DNA of 10,055 nucleotides from Rhodococcus sp. IITR03 (GTDB taxonomy: Bacteria; Actinomycetota; Actinomycetes; Mycobacteriales; Mycobacteriaceae): positions 1-10,055 of the forward strand of contig LATQ01000558.1 in assembly GCA_001017865.1 (NCBI GenBank), written 5' to 3'. The position numbers and the translations under genes were made by a program. The notes beneath the pieces are model-generated. The model was given only the letters and a program-made list of their open reading frames with translations, was not told the origin of the DNA and searched no databases. Positions 1 to 7,275 of this stretch are shown piece by piece. Each line of letters opens with the position of its first letter. Positions within the stretch are counted from its first letter, which is position 1.

Positions 1-1
1 G

Positions 2-342
2 TTGGCCTTCGGCCGTGATGCCGACGAGGTGCGTGCCGAAGGCGTCGACGAGGCGTTGGTGGCGCACAAGGTGATGCCCGGTGATCGGCCGTCGACGACG
101 ATCCTCGCCCCGGAACTGACGCCGTCGGTGGTCGGGCAGATCATCGCCTTCTACGAGCACCAGACCTTCGTCCAGGGCATCGTGTGGGGGATCGACTCGT
201 TCGATCAGTGGGGCGTCGAACTCGGCAAGACCCAGGCCACCGCCCTGCAGGCCGTCCTCGCCGGTGATGAGACCCCCGATACCGGCGACGCGTCCACCGA
301 CACCTGATCGAGATCTACCGCAACCTGCGCGACGGAGCCTGA
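2..342 (+). CDS. pgi: Glucose-6-phosphate isomerase, C-terminal part (partial, one frameshift)
   Basis: This is the end of glucose-6-phosphate isomerase, the cytoplasmic glycolytic enzyme that interconverts glucose 6-phosphate and fructose 6-phosphate. The start lies outside the window. The visible part carries the family C-terminal signature: [10 protein letters not shown], then [13 protein letters not shown], then the near-invariant [11 protein letters not shown]. The lysine of that last motif is the conserved active-site lysine of the family. The frame as read stops at 305-307. If one C is missing in the run at 303-304, the frame continues as [12 protein letters not shown] and stops at 340-342. 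From memory this matches mycobacterial Pgi, which ends in a similar STDGLVRRYR-type tail, so I take 342 as the true end. A hairpin begins 7 nt downstream. The next gene is convergent. Identity is very secure; the corrected end is inferred. Confidence 0.95.
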
Positions 343-349
343 CCGCACC

Positions 350-369
350 CTGCTTGAGAGATCAAGCAG
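350..369. terminator. Hairpin between convergent pgi and apbE-like gene
   Basis: CTGCTTGA (350-357) pairs perfectly with TCAAGCAG (362-369) across a GAGA loop of the GNRA type. It starts 7 nt after the corrected pgi stop, and the complementary-strand stop codon of the apbE-like gene (362-364) lies in the other arm. There is no T-tract, which is common for actinobacterial terminators. Because it is symmetric it could end transcripts from both sides. The pairing is seen directly; the terminator role is inferred. Confidence 0.6.
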
Positions 370-1149
370 CCTTCGGATCGGACCAGGCCGTGGTGGTCCG
401 GACCCGTCCGTGCGTGTCGACGAGACGCGCCGGCAGGTCGTACTGTTCGAGCCACGACAGGCTCCGATGCCCCGCTGCAACGCCGTCGCCGCGGCCGCAT
501 CGGCCCACACCGCGTCGGGAGCGATGACGCTGACGAGACGCCACCGCTCGGGGTCGGCGACGTCGCTGTGTGCGACGCCATGGCCGATCCGGCCGGCAGT
601 TCGACCGACCCTCGATCCGGGAGCGGCACCTGCCATCCCCGGCCGGCGCGTGCCCCGCGGTGGCCATCACGTCGCCGATGCGCACGAGCGCCCCGCATTC
701 GAGCAGGTTCGCGACGAGCGCCGCGGAGTAGTCGACGGTGTCGGCCACGGCCGTCGCGCCGAGTTCGAGGCTCACTCCGAAGGGAGCGAGCACGATGTCT
801 CCGTCGATCTGCACGTCGCGGTAGGTGGGGATGGGATGGATCGGCGGGATGGCTCCGGCATCGACGGAGGCGTCGTCGGAGTCGACCGGGGTGATGGTCC
901 CGCCCGTCATGCGGCCGCCCACAGCGCCGACCGCACCATCGAGGCCAGTCGGGGGCTCATCGTGACCGGAGTGCCCTGCGCGAGGTTGACGGAGTGGATC
1001 TCGGCGTCGCCCCGGCGGCTGTCGCTCACCGCCTCGGACTCGGCGACGACGCCGCGCACGATCATGCGGGCACGGTGCAGTGCATGCGGCTCGGTCACCG
1101 CGAGTGCGATCTGCCGACCCCACTCCCACCATTCGTTGCTGCCGATCAT
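362..1149 (-). CDS. ApbE-like (FAD:protein FMN transferase family) protein, divergent, four frameshifts
   Basis: ApbE proteins attach FMN from FAD to threonine in target flavoproteins. The reading frame breaks near 910, 637-640, 568 and 460; adding one base at each gives a continuous protein of about 263 aa. In order it shows a serine/acid-rich stretch in place of the family SRFRxDSELSxLN (SDSRRGDAEIHSVN), then GTPVTMSPRLASMVRSAL, then LELGATAVADTVD in place of DLGGIAKGYAVD, then CGALVRIGDVMATAG, GWQVPLPD, RWRLVSVIAPDAVWADA and LPARLVDTHGRV. The conserved HHI-DPxTG segment before the WRxVSV strand is not seen, and the family Lys and first Asp of the DLG-K motif are replaced, so activity is doubtful. 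I chose the ATG at 1149 because GTGGAG lies 6 nt upstream; a GTG at 1161 is an in-frame alternative. It lies 96 bp after the aidB-like gene, on the same strand. Family membership is fairly sure, function is not. Confidence 0.7.
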
Positions 1150-1203
1150 GACGGGCTCCACCCGTGGTCGATTCCTCGCAGGACGTATTCCAGTATGCCC
1201 GCG

Positions 1204-1216
1204 ACCTGCGACAGGT
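1204..1216. promoter_or_regulatory. Small inverted repeat upstream of apbE-like gene
   Basis: ACCTG-CGA-CAGGT is a perfect 5-bp inverted repeat in the 96-bp gap between the aidB-like stop and the apbE-like start. On the minus strand a possible -10 box CATACT (complement of 1192-1197) lies just downstream of it, so it could be an operator of a separate apbE promoter or part of a 3' structure of the aidB transcript. The arms are short and could occur by chance. Confidence 0.25.
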
Positions 1217-1245
1217 GACAGCGCCGCACGATCGGACCCGCGCCG

Positions 1246-2866
1246 TCAGATCCGGTCGAGGATCGCGGCGGTGTCCACTCCGGTCGGCAGTGTGCCCATC
1301 GCGATGCCCCAGTCGTCGTCGAGCCGGCTGCGGCAGAAGGCCTCCGCGACGGCGGGATGCCCGTGCGACGAGCTGCGCGCCCTGCAGGACCAGGGCCATG
1401 AGCTCCACGACCCGCCGTGCCCGGTACTCGGCGTCCTCGAGGTCGGCGAGTTCCTTGCCCACCCGGGCGATGGCCGAGTCGAGCCGCGGATCGGCGCCTT
1501 CCGCGAGCCCGACCTCGGTGAAGAACGCCTCGACGGTGTCGGGTTGCCGCGCCATTGCACGCAGCGCGTCGAGTGCCGCGACGTTGCCGGATCCTTCCCA
1601 GATCGACATGAGCGGCGACTCGCGGTACAGCCGCGGCATGCCCGATTCCTCGGCGTAGCCGTTGCCGCCGAGACATTCGAGGGCTTCGGCGGCGACCGCG
1701 GGTGCCCGCTTGCACACCCAGTACTTGGTGACGGCCAGCGCGATGCGGCGCAGTGCGGCTTCCTGCTCGTCGCCGGCGGCGCGGTCGGTGGCCCCGGCCA
1801 GACGCATCATCATCGTCGTCGCGGCATCGGACTCGACGACGAGATCGGAGAGGACGTTGCGCATGAGCGGCTGGTCGACGAGCAACGCGCCGAACGCCTT
1901 CCGGTGACGGGCGTGGTGGACCGCGCGCAGCGTCGCGACCCGCATGTTCACGGCCGAGCCGATGACGCAGTCGAGGCGCGTCATGTTCACCATCTCGATG
2001 ATGGTGTTGATGCCGCGACCTTCCGGGCCGACGAGCCAGCCGATCGCGTTCTCGTACTCGATCTCGGAGGAAGCGTTCGACTTGTTGCCGAGCTTGTCCT
2101 TCAGCCGCTGGATGCGGATGGCGTTGCGGGTGCCGTCGGGCAGGACGCGCGGGAGCAGGAAGCACGACGGTCCGTGCTCGGTCTGCGCGAGCGTGAGGAA
2201 CAGGTCGGACATCGGGGCGGACGTGAACCACTTGTGCCCGACGATCGTGTACGAGCCGTCGGCGTTGGGGGTCGCGGTGGTGGTGTTGGCGCGGACGTCG
2301 GAACCACCCTGCTTCTCGGTCATCGACATCCCCGCGATGAGACCACGTTTCGTGGAGGGTTCGCGCAGCCCGAAATCGTAGTGCGGCGCGGCCAGCAGCG
2401 GCTCGTAGCGCTCGGCGAGTTCGGCGTTGTGGCGCAGCGCCGGGACCGCAGCGTAGGTCATCGAGATCGGGCACATGGTGCCCGGCGTCGGTGTGGCCCC
2501 ACACGTAGAACTTCGCGGCGCGGGCGACGTGCGCGCCGGGACGCGAGTCGCGCCAGGGTGCCGCGTGCAGGCCGTTCTCGACGGCGACGGTCATCAGGTC
2601 GTGCCAGTGCGGATGGAACTCGACCTCGTCGACGCGGTGGCCGTAGCGGTCGTGGGTGTGCAGCACGGGCGGGTACTCGTTGGCGAGCGCCCCCAGTCCT
2701 GGGCACGGGCAGTGCCGGCGAGGGCGCCGAGTTCGCGGACCTCGTCCTCGGCCCAGCTCGCTCCTTCGCGGCGCAGTCCTTCGAGGAGGGCGGGGTCGTC
2801 GGCGGCCCGGTAGGGCTCGAGGTCCGGTACCTGATTGAACACCTCGTGGGTGGCGGGGAAATTCAC
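1246..2866 (-). CDS. aidB: AidB-type acyl-CoA dehydrogenase family protein (three frameshifts)
   Basis: This is a flavoprotein of the acyl-CoA dehydrogenase superfamily, in the branch of E. coli AidB, a DNA-binding, FAD-containing alkylation-response protein. Single-base corrections near 2690-2694 (add), 2477 (remove) and 1360-1362 (remove) yield about 539 aa, close to the 541 aa of AidB. Stretches shared with AidB include THEVFNQVPDLEPY at the N-terminus, FHPHWHDLM, CPISMTYAA, KRGLIAGMSMTEKQGGSDV, VGHKWFTSAPMSD, RLKDKLGNKSNASSEIE, MTRLDCVIGS, VAEALECLGGNGYAEES and LYRESPLMSIWEGSGN. The Glu in IWEGSGN is about residue 424 and sits where acyl-CoA dehydrogenases place their catalytic base. The GTG start is preceded by AGGAG at 7 nt and lies 4 nt after the tetR stop, implying one operon and coupled translation. 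Whether it protects DNA or acts on acyl-CoA cannot be told from sequence. Confidence 0.9.
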
Positions 2867-2870
2867 GGCT

Positions 2871-3506
2871 TCACTCCTGGGTCGTTCCGGAAGACAGGTA
2901 CCCCGCCGCGCGCAGTGCGAGCGCGACGAGGTCGGGGACAGTGGATCCGGCCGCGCTGTCGCAATGGCGACCATCGGCCGCGCCGGGAAGGCGGCCGGTG
3001 AGCACCTCACCGACGGCCCCGACGAGCGCGGCGGCGGTGAGTTCGACGTCCTGTTCGGGAAATTCACCGGTTGCGATGCCGTGGCGCACGGCGTTCGCGA
3101 AGGCCGCCGCGAAGGCGCGGCGCAGCACGAGCCGTTCGACGTCGACCGCGGCGTCGACCGGTTCGGCGAGCAGCGCGTAGGCGAGGGTGGGATTGCGCAG
3201 CGCACGGCGGGAGAAGGTGTCGACCACCGCGGTCACCCGGTCGGCACCGGATCCGGTTGCGGCCGCGGACGTCACGGCCTCGACCTCCCGGCCGCACAGT
3301 TCCCGGAAGATCCGCACCATGAGATCGGACTTGTCGACGTAGTGCCGGTAGACGCTGCCGGTGGCGACACCGGCCCGTTCGGCGACCGCCGAGACGGACA
3401 GTCCGCTGTATCCGCGCTCGCTGAGCAGAGCCACGGCGGCAGCGGCGATCGCCTCGCGCTGCGCGTCGAGTCGCTCCTGCACTGCGGGTGTCCGCCGGTA
3501 CGCCAC
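2871..3506 (-). CDS. TetR/AcrR-family transcriptional regulator
   Basis: This is an intact one-component regulator of about 211 aa. An N-terminal DNA-binding domain is clear: an AQREAIAAAAVALLSERG helix followed by the helix-turn-helix LSVSAVAERAGVATGSVYRHY and then VDKSDLM, the typical TetR signature. The C-terminal part (about residues 75-211) is the variable ligand-binding and dimer domain, so the ligand is unknown. I prefer the GTG at 3506 to the longer ATG at 3542. The protein then begins VAYRRTPAVQERL, and upstream sits a promoter (TTGACC, 17 bp, TTCAAT) whose expected transcript would start at this GTG. A palindrome overlaps that -10, which suggests autorepression. The gene runs directly into the aidB-like gene and is divergent to the acyltransferase, so these are its most likely targets. 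It is one of only two genes here without a frame break. Confidence 0.93.
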   Translation of the reverse strand: MAYRRTPAVQERLDAQREAIAAAAVALLSERGYSGLSVSAVAERAGVATGSVYRHYVDKSDLMVRIFRELCGREVEAVTSAAATGSGADRVTAVVDTFSRRALRNPTLAYALLAEPVDAAVDVERLVLRRAFAAAFANAVRHGIATGEFPEQDVELTAAALVGAVGEVLTGRLPGAADGRHCDSAAGSTVPDLVALALRAAGYLSSGTTQE

Positions 3507-3513
3507 ACCAAGG

Positions 3514-3542
3514 ATTGAACCTCGGTTCAGTGCTTCGGTCAA
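3514..3542 (-). promoter_or_regulatory. Predicted tetR promoter, leaderless
   Basis: On the minus strand TTGACC (complement of 3537-3542) is followed by exactly 17 bp, then TTCAAT (complement of 3514-3519), then 7 nt, then the GTG start at 3506. The -35 matches consensus at five of six positions and the -10 at four of six. The 7-nt gap puts the expected transcription start on the start codon, so the mRNA would be leaderless. This is prediction from sequence only. Confidence 0.6.
3516..3529. promoter_or_regulatory. Palindromic operator candidate in tetR/acyltransferase divergent region
   Basis: TGAACC-TC-GGTTCA is a perfect 6-bp inverted repeat; allowing one mismatch the arms extend to 8 bp (3514-3531). 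It overlaps the predicted tetR -10 and reaches to the expected -35 position of the divergent acyltransferase promoter. This is where a TetR dimer would bind to repress itself and possibly both directions. The palindrome is direct observation; the binding partner is inferred from position. Confidence 0.6.
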
Positions 3543-3552
3543 CGGTCGGCGC

Positions 3553-3558
3553 TACGGT
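3553..3558 (+). promoter_or_regulatory. Predicted -10 box of acyltransferase gene
   Basis: TACGGT fits the actinobacterial TANNNT -10 pattern and lies 7 nt before the GTG at 3566, so transcription would begin at the start codon. No clear -35 box is visible at 17-18 bp; that position adjoins the palindrome at 3516-3529. Confidence 0.45.
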
Positions 3559-3565
3559 CGGGATT

Positions 3566-4790
3566 GTGAATCGCCTGAGCGTCGTGGACGAGATGTTCCT
3601 CCACCGCCACAAAGGAACCGGCCTGCCGTCGGTGATGCAGGGTCTGTGGCGCACCGACGAGACCGTGGACGCGACCCTGTTGCTGTCCCTTCACGACGTG
3701 CTGTCCGAAGGCCCGCTCGGGCGTCGCGTGGTCCGTCCCCGGGTTCCCGGCGCACGCCCCCGATTCGAACCGAACACGCACGTCCATCCGCTGCGCTATC
3801 CCGCGACCCCCATCCCCGACGACGAGCTCCTCGCCTGGGCCGACGAGCACGCGAACGTGGACGTCGATCCCGAGCTCGGTCCCGGCTGGGCCCTCGCCGC
3901 GACCCGACTCACGAGCGGCGGCACCGCACTGTCGATCGTGTGCTCGCACGTGCTGACCGACGCGCGGGGATTCGTCCGCGCGGTCGCCGACGCGCTCGCC
4001 GACCGGCCGCGACGACCCGACCCCGGTCGCCAGTCCGACCTGCGCGATGCGATGCAGTTGTTCCGGAAGGTCGGCAGCGGGCTGCGCCGCGTGAAGTACA
4101 CGCCCCGCACGGAGAAACCGTCCGCTCCGCAGACGGTGCGCTCGCGACCGCGCACCGCGCTCGTCGACGTCGACGCGGCGCAGTGGAAGGCCGTCGCCGC
4201 CGCGGAGGACGGCAGCCCGAACGGCCCTGCTGATCGCCGTGTCCGCCGGTGTCGCCCGACGCGCCCGGATCCCGTTCCCCGTGCGCATCTCCGTTCCGGT
4301 CGACGACCGGAAGGACGGAACCGTCTCCAACGGCGTGTCGATGGTGGGGATCACCGTCGACGACGGCGACACCGTCGCGTCGATCCGTGCCCGCGCCGCG
4401 CACGCCTACTCGCAGCCGCGGGAGGGCGCGCCGCACAACATGCCGGCCGATATCCTGCAGCTTCTCCCCGACCGGATCGCCGCCCGCGTCGCGCGCGGTG
4501 CCGGTGAGCGGGACCTGTTGTGTTCCAACATCGGCGCAGTGCCCCGCGAACTCACCACGCTGGGCCCGTACCGCACCACCGGGATCGCGATGCGCGCCAT
4601 GCACCCGGGACTCGACACCCGGCCGGCCCGCACCGCGACCCGCCTGTCGGTCTACGCCTGCCACACCGACGAGCGGTACACCCTCGCGTTCGTCGCCCTC
4701 GACGAGGACCGCTTCCCCGACGCCGCGACGCTGCGCACCTACGTCCGGGCCGAGCTCGCAGATCGGGGACTCGAGGCCTACTCCTGGTGA
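3566..4790 (+). CDS. WS/DGAT- or PapA-like condensation-superfamily acyltransferase (one frameshift)
   Basis: This protein resembles the acyl-CoA-dependent acyltransferases that make wax esters, triacylglycerols or lipid conjugates, but the substrates are unknown. Removing one G near 4223 joins two frames into about 407 aa, shorter than the usual 450-470 aa of WS/DGAT enzymes. The N-terminus NRLSVVDEMFLHRHKG resembles the LSPLDAxFL opening of WS/DGAT proteins. SHVLTDARG (about residues 131-139) fits the HxxxD active-site motif, with Ser in place of the usual first His and ARG in place of Gly. The C-terminal half holds NALLIAVSAGVARR, VRISVPVDDR and CSNIGAVP, echoing the family's ND-LLA, VPVS-R and SNVPGP motifs. 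I chose the GTG at 3566 because it gives the family-like N-terminus and has a -10 box 7 nt upstream. It is divergent from the TetR gene, which may control it. Superfamily is likely; substrate is unassigned. Confidence 0.72.
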
Positions 4791-4815
4791 CCTCGACGGT
4801 GGATGCGGCGGCTAC

Positions 4816-4838
4816 CGTGACGCGCCGTCACGTACAGT
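4816..4838 (+). promoter_or_regulatory. Predicted esterase promoter with operator-like palindrome
   Basis: CGTGACG-CGC-CGTCACG (4816-4832) is a perfect 7-bp inverted repeat lying just upstream of TACAGT (4833-4838), a TANNNT-type -10 box. Seven nt separate the box from the ATG at 4846, so the transcript would be leaderless. The palindrome fills most of the spacer upstream of the -10, a typical repressor position. It also lies 26 nt after the acyltransferase stop, so a terminator role is possible, but no T-tract follows. Confidence 0.5.
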
Positions 4839-4845
4839 GCGGAGC

Positions 4846-6370
4846 ATGACGCCCGAGACCCACGTCACATTCGCAGACGGGACCGTCCGCGGCACCCGGC
4901 TCGGCGACCTCCTCGCCTGGCGCGGCATCCCCTACGCCGCTCCCCCGGTCGGTCCGCTGCGGTTGGGCGCACCGCAACCGGTCGAGCTGGACGGGGGTGC
5001 GCGATGCGACGCAGTTCGGCAATGCCGCCCCGCAGCGTCCGCGCTACGCCGAGACCGGTCGTCGCGGGGTGCGTGTGCGTCCCGACGAGGACTGCCTGAC
5101 CCTCAACGTGCTCGCCCCCGCCGGTCGTGTCCATGCACCGCGACCGGTCATGGTGTTCATCCACGGCGGCGCCTTCACCCTCGGCACGAGTGCCCTGTCG
5201 GTCTACGGCGGCGAGTCGCTGGTCCGACGCGGCGACGTCGTCTACGTGTCGATCAACTACCGCCTCGGAGCTCTCGGCTATCTCGACTTCGGGTCCTTCT
5301 CCACCGATTCGGTCCGATTCGATTCCAATCTCGGTCTGCGCGACCAGGTGGCGGCGCTCGAATGGGTGCAGCGCAACATCGCGGCCTTCGGTGGCGACCC
5401 CGACAACGTGACGATCTTCGGCGAGTCCGCCGGCGGCACCTCCGTGACGACCCTGCTCGCGACACCCGCCGCGCGCGGACTGTTCTCCGCCGCGATCGCA
5501 CAGAGCCCGGCGCCGAATCTCGTCGTCACCTCCGACCGCTCTGCCGAATGGGGCCGGAAGTTCGTCGAACTGCTCGGTGCCGACCCGGATACCGCGGCGC
5601 GGGCGCTGCTCGACGCCTCCCCCGTCGAACTCGGACGGGTGGGATCGCGACTCGGGGCGCAGGTGCTGCGAGCAACCCCCGGTCTGCATCCCTTCGGTCC
5701 GGTCGTCGACGGCGATTTCGTTCCGCTCCAGCCGCTCGAGGCGTACGAGACGGGCGCGGCGCATCCCGTTCCGCTCGTGCTCGGGACGAACGATCGCGAG
5801 GGTGCACTGTTCCCGAAGTTCCTCGACGCGCTGCCGACGAACCCGCGGCGGATCGACGCACTGTTCGCCGCGACCGATCCCGAGGCGAAGGATCGCATCA
5901 CGGCGGTCTATCCGGGATATCCGGACGAGCGTGCCGCGATCGATCTCGGCGGCGATCTCACCTTCTGGTATCCGTCCGTGCAGATCGCGCAGGCGCATTC
6001 GCGTTTCGCGCCGACCTTCATGTACCGCTTCGATCTCGCGCCGCGACTGCTGCGGTGGACGGGTTTCGACGCGACGCACGCCGTGGAGTTGCTTGCGGTC
6101 TTCGACCAGACCGGCGAACCGCTCGGGCGGGCGCTCACCGCACTCGGTGGGCGACGCGGCCTGCGCACGGTCGCCGGGGTGATGCAGCGCCAGTGGCTGA
6201 ACGTGGCCCGGCACGGTGAACCACTGCCGTCGTGGCCGCCTTACGACGAGAAGGGCCGCGCGACAGTGATTTTCGACGAGGTCACGCACATCGAGCACGA
6301 TCCGCGTCGCGAGCGCCGACTCGCGTGGGAGGGCTACCGCGGGTACACCGCTCCGGCGCCGGTGCAATGA
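4846..6370 (+). CDS. Type-B carboxylesterase / para-nitrobenzyl esterase family (one frameshift)
   Basis: This is an alpha/beta-hydrolase that cleaves carboxylic esters, of the cholinesterase/carboxylesterase type B family. One extra G in the G5 run at 4992-4996 breaks the frame; removing it gives about 507 aa, the usual family size. The order of motifs is complete: RGIPYAAPPVGPLR, then EDCLTLNV (type-B signature), then the oxyanion-hole FIHGGAF, then the nucleophile GESAGG with Ser at about residue 194. The remaining triad residues are probably Glu318 (GTNDREGALF) and His411 (DATHAVELL). Spacing closely resembles B. subtilis pNB esterase. No signal peptide is seen, so it is probably cytoplasmic. 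The ATG is chosen because a -10 box sits 7 nt upstream and the protein then begins TPETHVTFADGTVRG, normal for the family. The stop is inside the first copy of a 26-bp repeat. The natural substrate is unknown. Confidence 0.93.
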
Positions 6371-6439
6371 GCACCGCTACTCGGCGCGTGCAATGAGTAC
6401 CGCTACTCGGCGCGTGCAGTGAGCGCCGCTATTTGGCGA
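6362..6439. repeat. Three tandem copies of a 26-bp repeat between convergent genes
   Basis: Units lie at 6362-6387, 6388-6413 and 6414-6439. The first two differ at one base (GAGCACC versus GAGTACC); the third differs from them at six or seven positions. Each begins GTGCARTGAG and continues YRCCGCTA, then YTYGGCG plus one base. Unit 2 can fold as GAGTA-CCGC-TACTC. The unit is not a multiple of three, so it does not encode a protein repeat. The esterase stop TGA (6368-6370) is in unit 1 and the corrected cupin stop TAG (complement of 6429-6431) is in unit 3, so the array fills the 3' junction of two convergent genes. A termination or 3'-end protection role is possible but unproven. Confidence 0.85.
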
Positions 6440-6754
6440 CGGTGAGCAGGAAGCGACGTCCTCGATGGCGCTGACGCTGTGCCGGACCGGCGGGATGATG
6501 ATCATGTCGCCCGCCGAACCCTTCCACGCGTCGTTGCCCGCGACGAGCTGGAGCTGACCCGACAGCACCTGCAGGGTCGCCTCGCCGGGGCTGTCGTGCT
6601 CGCCGAGTTCGTGGCCGGCGAGCAACGCGACGACGGTCTGCCGCAGGTGCTTGGTATGCCCACCGAAAACCGTCTGGGAGCTGCGTCCGCTGCTGGACGC
6701 CGCTGCGAGTTTGAGCTGCTGCCGTGCCAGGGCGGTCAACGAGAGCTTGTCCAT
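6429..6754 (-). CDS. Small single-domain cupin protein (one frameshift near the end)
   Basis: This is a small beta-barrel cupin of about 108 aa. Cupin motif 1 is recognisable as GEHDSPGEATLQVLSG, with one His kept and Asp where the second His often sits. Motif 2 is GDMIIIPPVRHSV with its conserved Pro and His. The family covers metal-binding enzymes, sugar-binding proteins and stress proteins, so no reaction can be assigned. The frame as read runs on to 6377, but adding one base at the AA run at 6451-6452 restores the compact family-type ending AIEDVAFLLTVAK and a TAG stop at 6429-6431. The ATG is supported by GATACT (complement of 6762-6767) exactly 7 nt upstream. It follows dfrA by 35 bp on the same strand, so it may have its own promoter while also being read from the thyA-dfrA transcript. 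Confidence 0.78.
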
Positions 6755-6761
6755 GTACCGC

Positions 6762-6767
6762 AGTATC
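6762..6767 (-). promoter_or_regulatory. Predicted -10 box of cupin gene
   Basis: GATACT on the minus strand lies 7 nt before the ATG at 6754, inside the 35-bp gap after dfrA. It matches the -10 consensus at four of six positions and would give a leaderless transcript. No good -35 is visible. Confidence 0.45.
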
Positions 6768-6789
6768 GCTCAGATGCCGCCGCGAGAAC

Positions 6790-7275
6790 TCAGCTTCGCG
6801 CGTACCGGATCCAGCGGAACCTGATTCCCTTGGTGGACGTCATCCATTCCCCGGGTTCCTCCACCCATTCGGGCCCGATCGGAGGTGCGGTCGCATCTCC
6901 TACGACGTCGAGGTCGACCTCGGTCACGAGCAGCCGAGTCGCGAACGGCATCGCCTGCGCGTAGATCTGACCCCCGCCCATCACGACGACCTCGTCCTCA
7001 CCGGCGAGCGTCAACGCGTCCTCGAGGCTCATCGCGGTCTCGGCGCCCTCGGCCGACCACTCGACGTTGCGGGTGACGACGATGTTCCGGCGTCCCGGCA
7101 GCGGCCGGAATCTCACCGGGAGCGAGTCCCAGGTGAGGCGGCCCATGATCACCGGCTTGCCCATCGTGGCGTCCTTGAAGAACGCCATGTCCTCGGGGAT
7201 GTGCCACGGAATGGTGTTGTCGCGGCCGATCACACCGCCGCGTGCCTGGGCCCAGACGAGGGTGACATCCCCCAT
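6790..7275 (-). CDS. dfrA: Dihydrofolate reductase
   Basis: This cytoplasmic enzyme reduces dihydrofolate to tetrahydrofolate with NADPH and is the target of trimethoprim. The 161-aa protein is intact and of normal family length. It shows the order expected: [28 protein letters not shown] (the Asp of PED is the substrate-protonating carboxylate), then [27 protein letters not shown], then the NADPH-site [15 protein letters not shown] and [11 protein letters not shown]. The ATG at 7275 overlaps the corrected thyA stop by one base (TGATG on the minus strand), so translation of the two is likely coupled. Together with ThyA, which consumes methylene-tetrahydrofolate and releases dihydrofolate, it closes the thymidylate cycle. 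The symbol could equally be folA. Confidence 0.97.
   Translation of the reverse strand: MGDVTLVWAQARGGVIGRDNTIPWHIPEDMAFFKDATMGKPVIMGRLTWDSLPVRFRPLPGRRNIVVTRNVEWSAEGAETAMSLEDALTLAGEDEVVVMGGGQIYAQAMPFATRLLVTEVDLDVVGDATAPPIGPEWVEEPGEWMTSTKGIRFRWIRYARS

Noticed and set aside
362..2476. An apparent 704-aa fusion of AidB and ApbE on the minus strand.
   Set aside because: The fusion exists only because of frame errors; between the two parts the frame reads through the aidB stop and the intergenic gap as low-complexity Arg-rich sequence.
410..3001. An 863-codon open frame on the plus strand opposite the tetR, aidB and apbE genes.
   Set aside because: It is antisense to recognisable protein families, is rich in Arg, Gly and Asp as expected of GC-rich shadow frames, and shows no domain of its own.
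3507..3542. The ATG at 3542 as the tetR start.
   Set aside because: It would place the -35 box, the -10 box and the palindrome inside the coding region; the GTG at 3506 gives a family-like N-terminus and correct promoter spacing.
4210..5000. Programmed ribosomal frameshifting in the acyltransferase or esterase genes.
   Set aside because: There is no slippery heptamer with a downstream structure, and the same kind of single-base break occurs in nearly every gene of the window, so error is the simpler cause.
6362..6439. The tandem repeats as a CRISPR array.
   Set aside because: The units are directly adjacent with no unique spacers, only three copies exist, and no cas genes are nearby.
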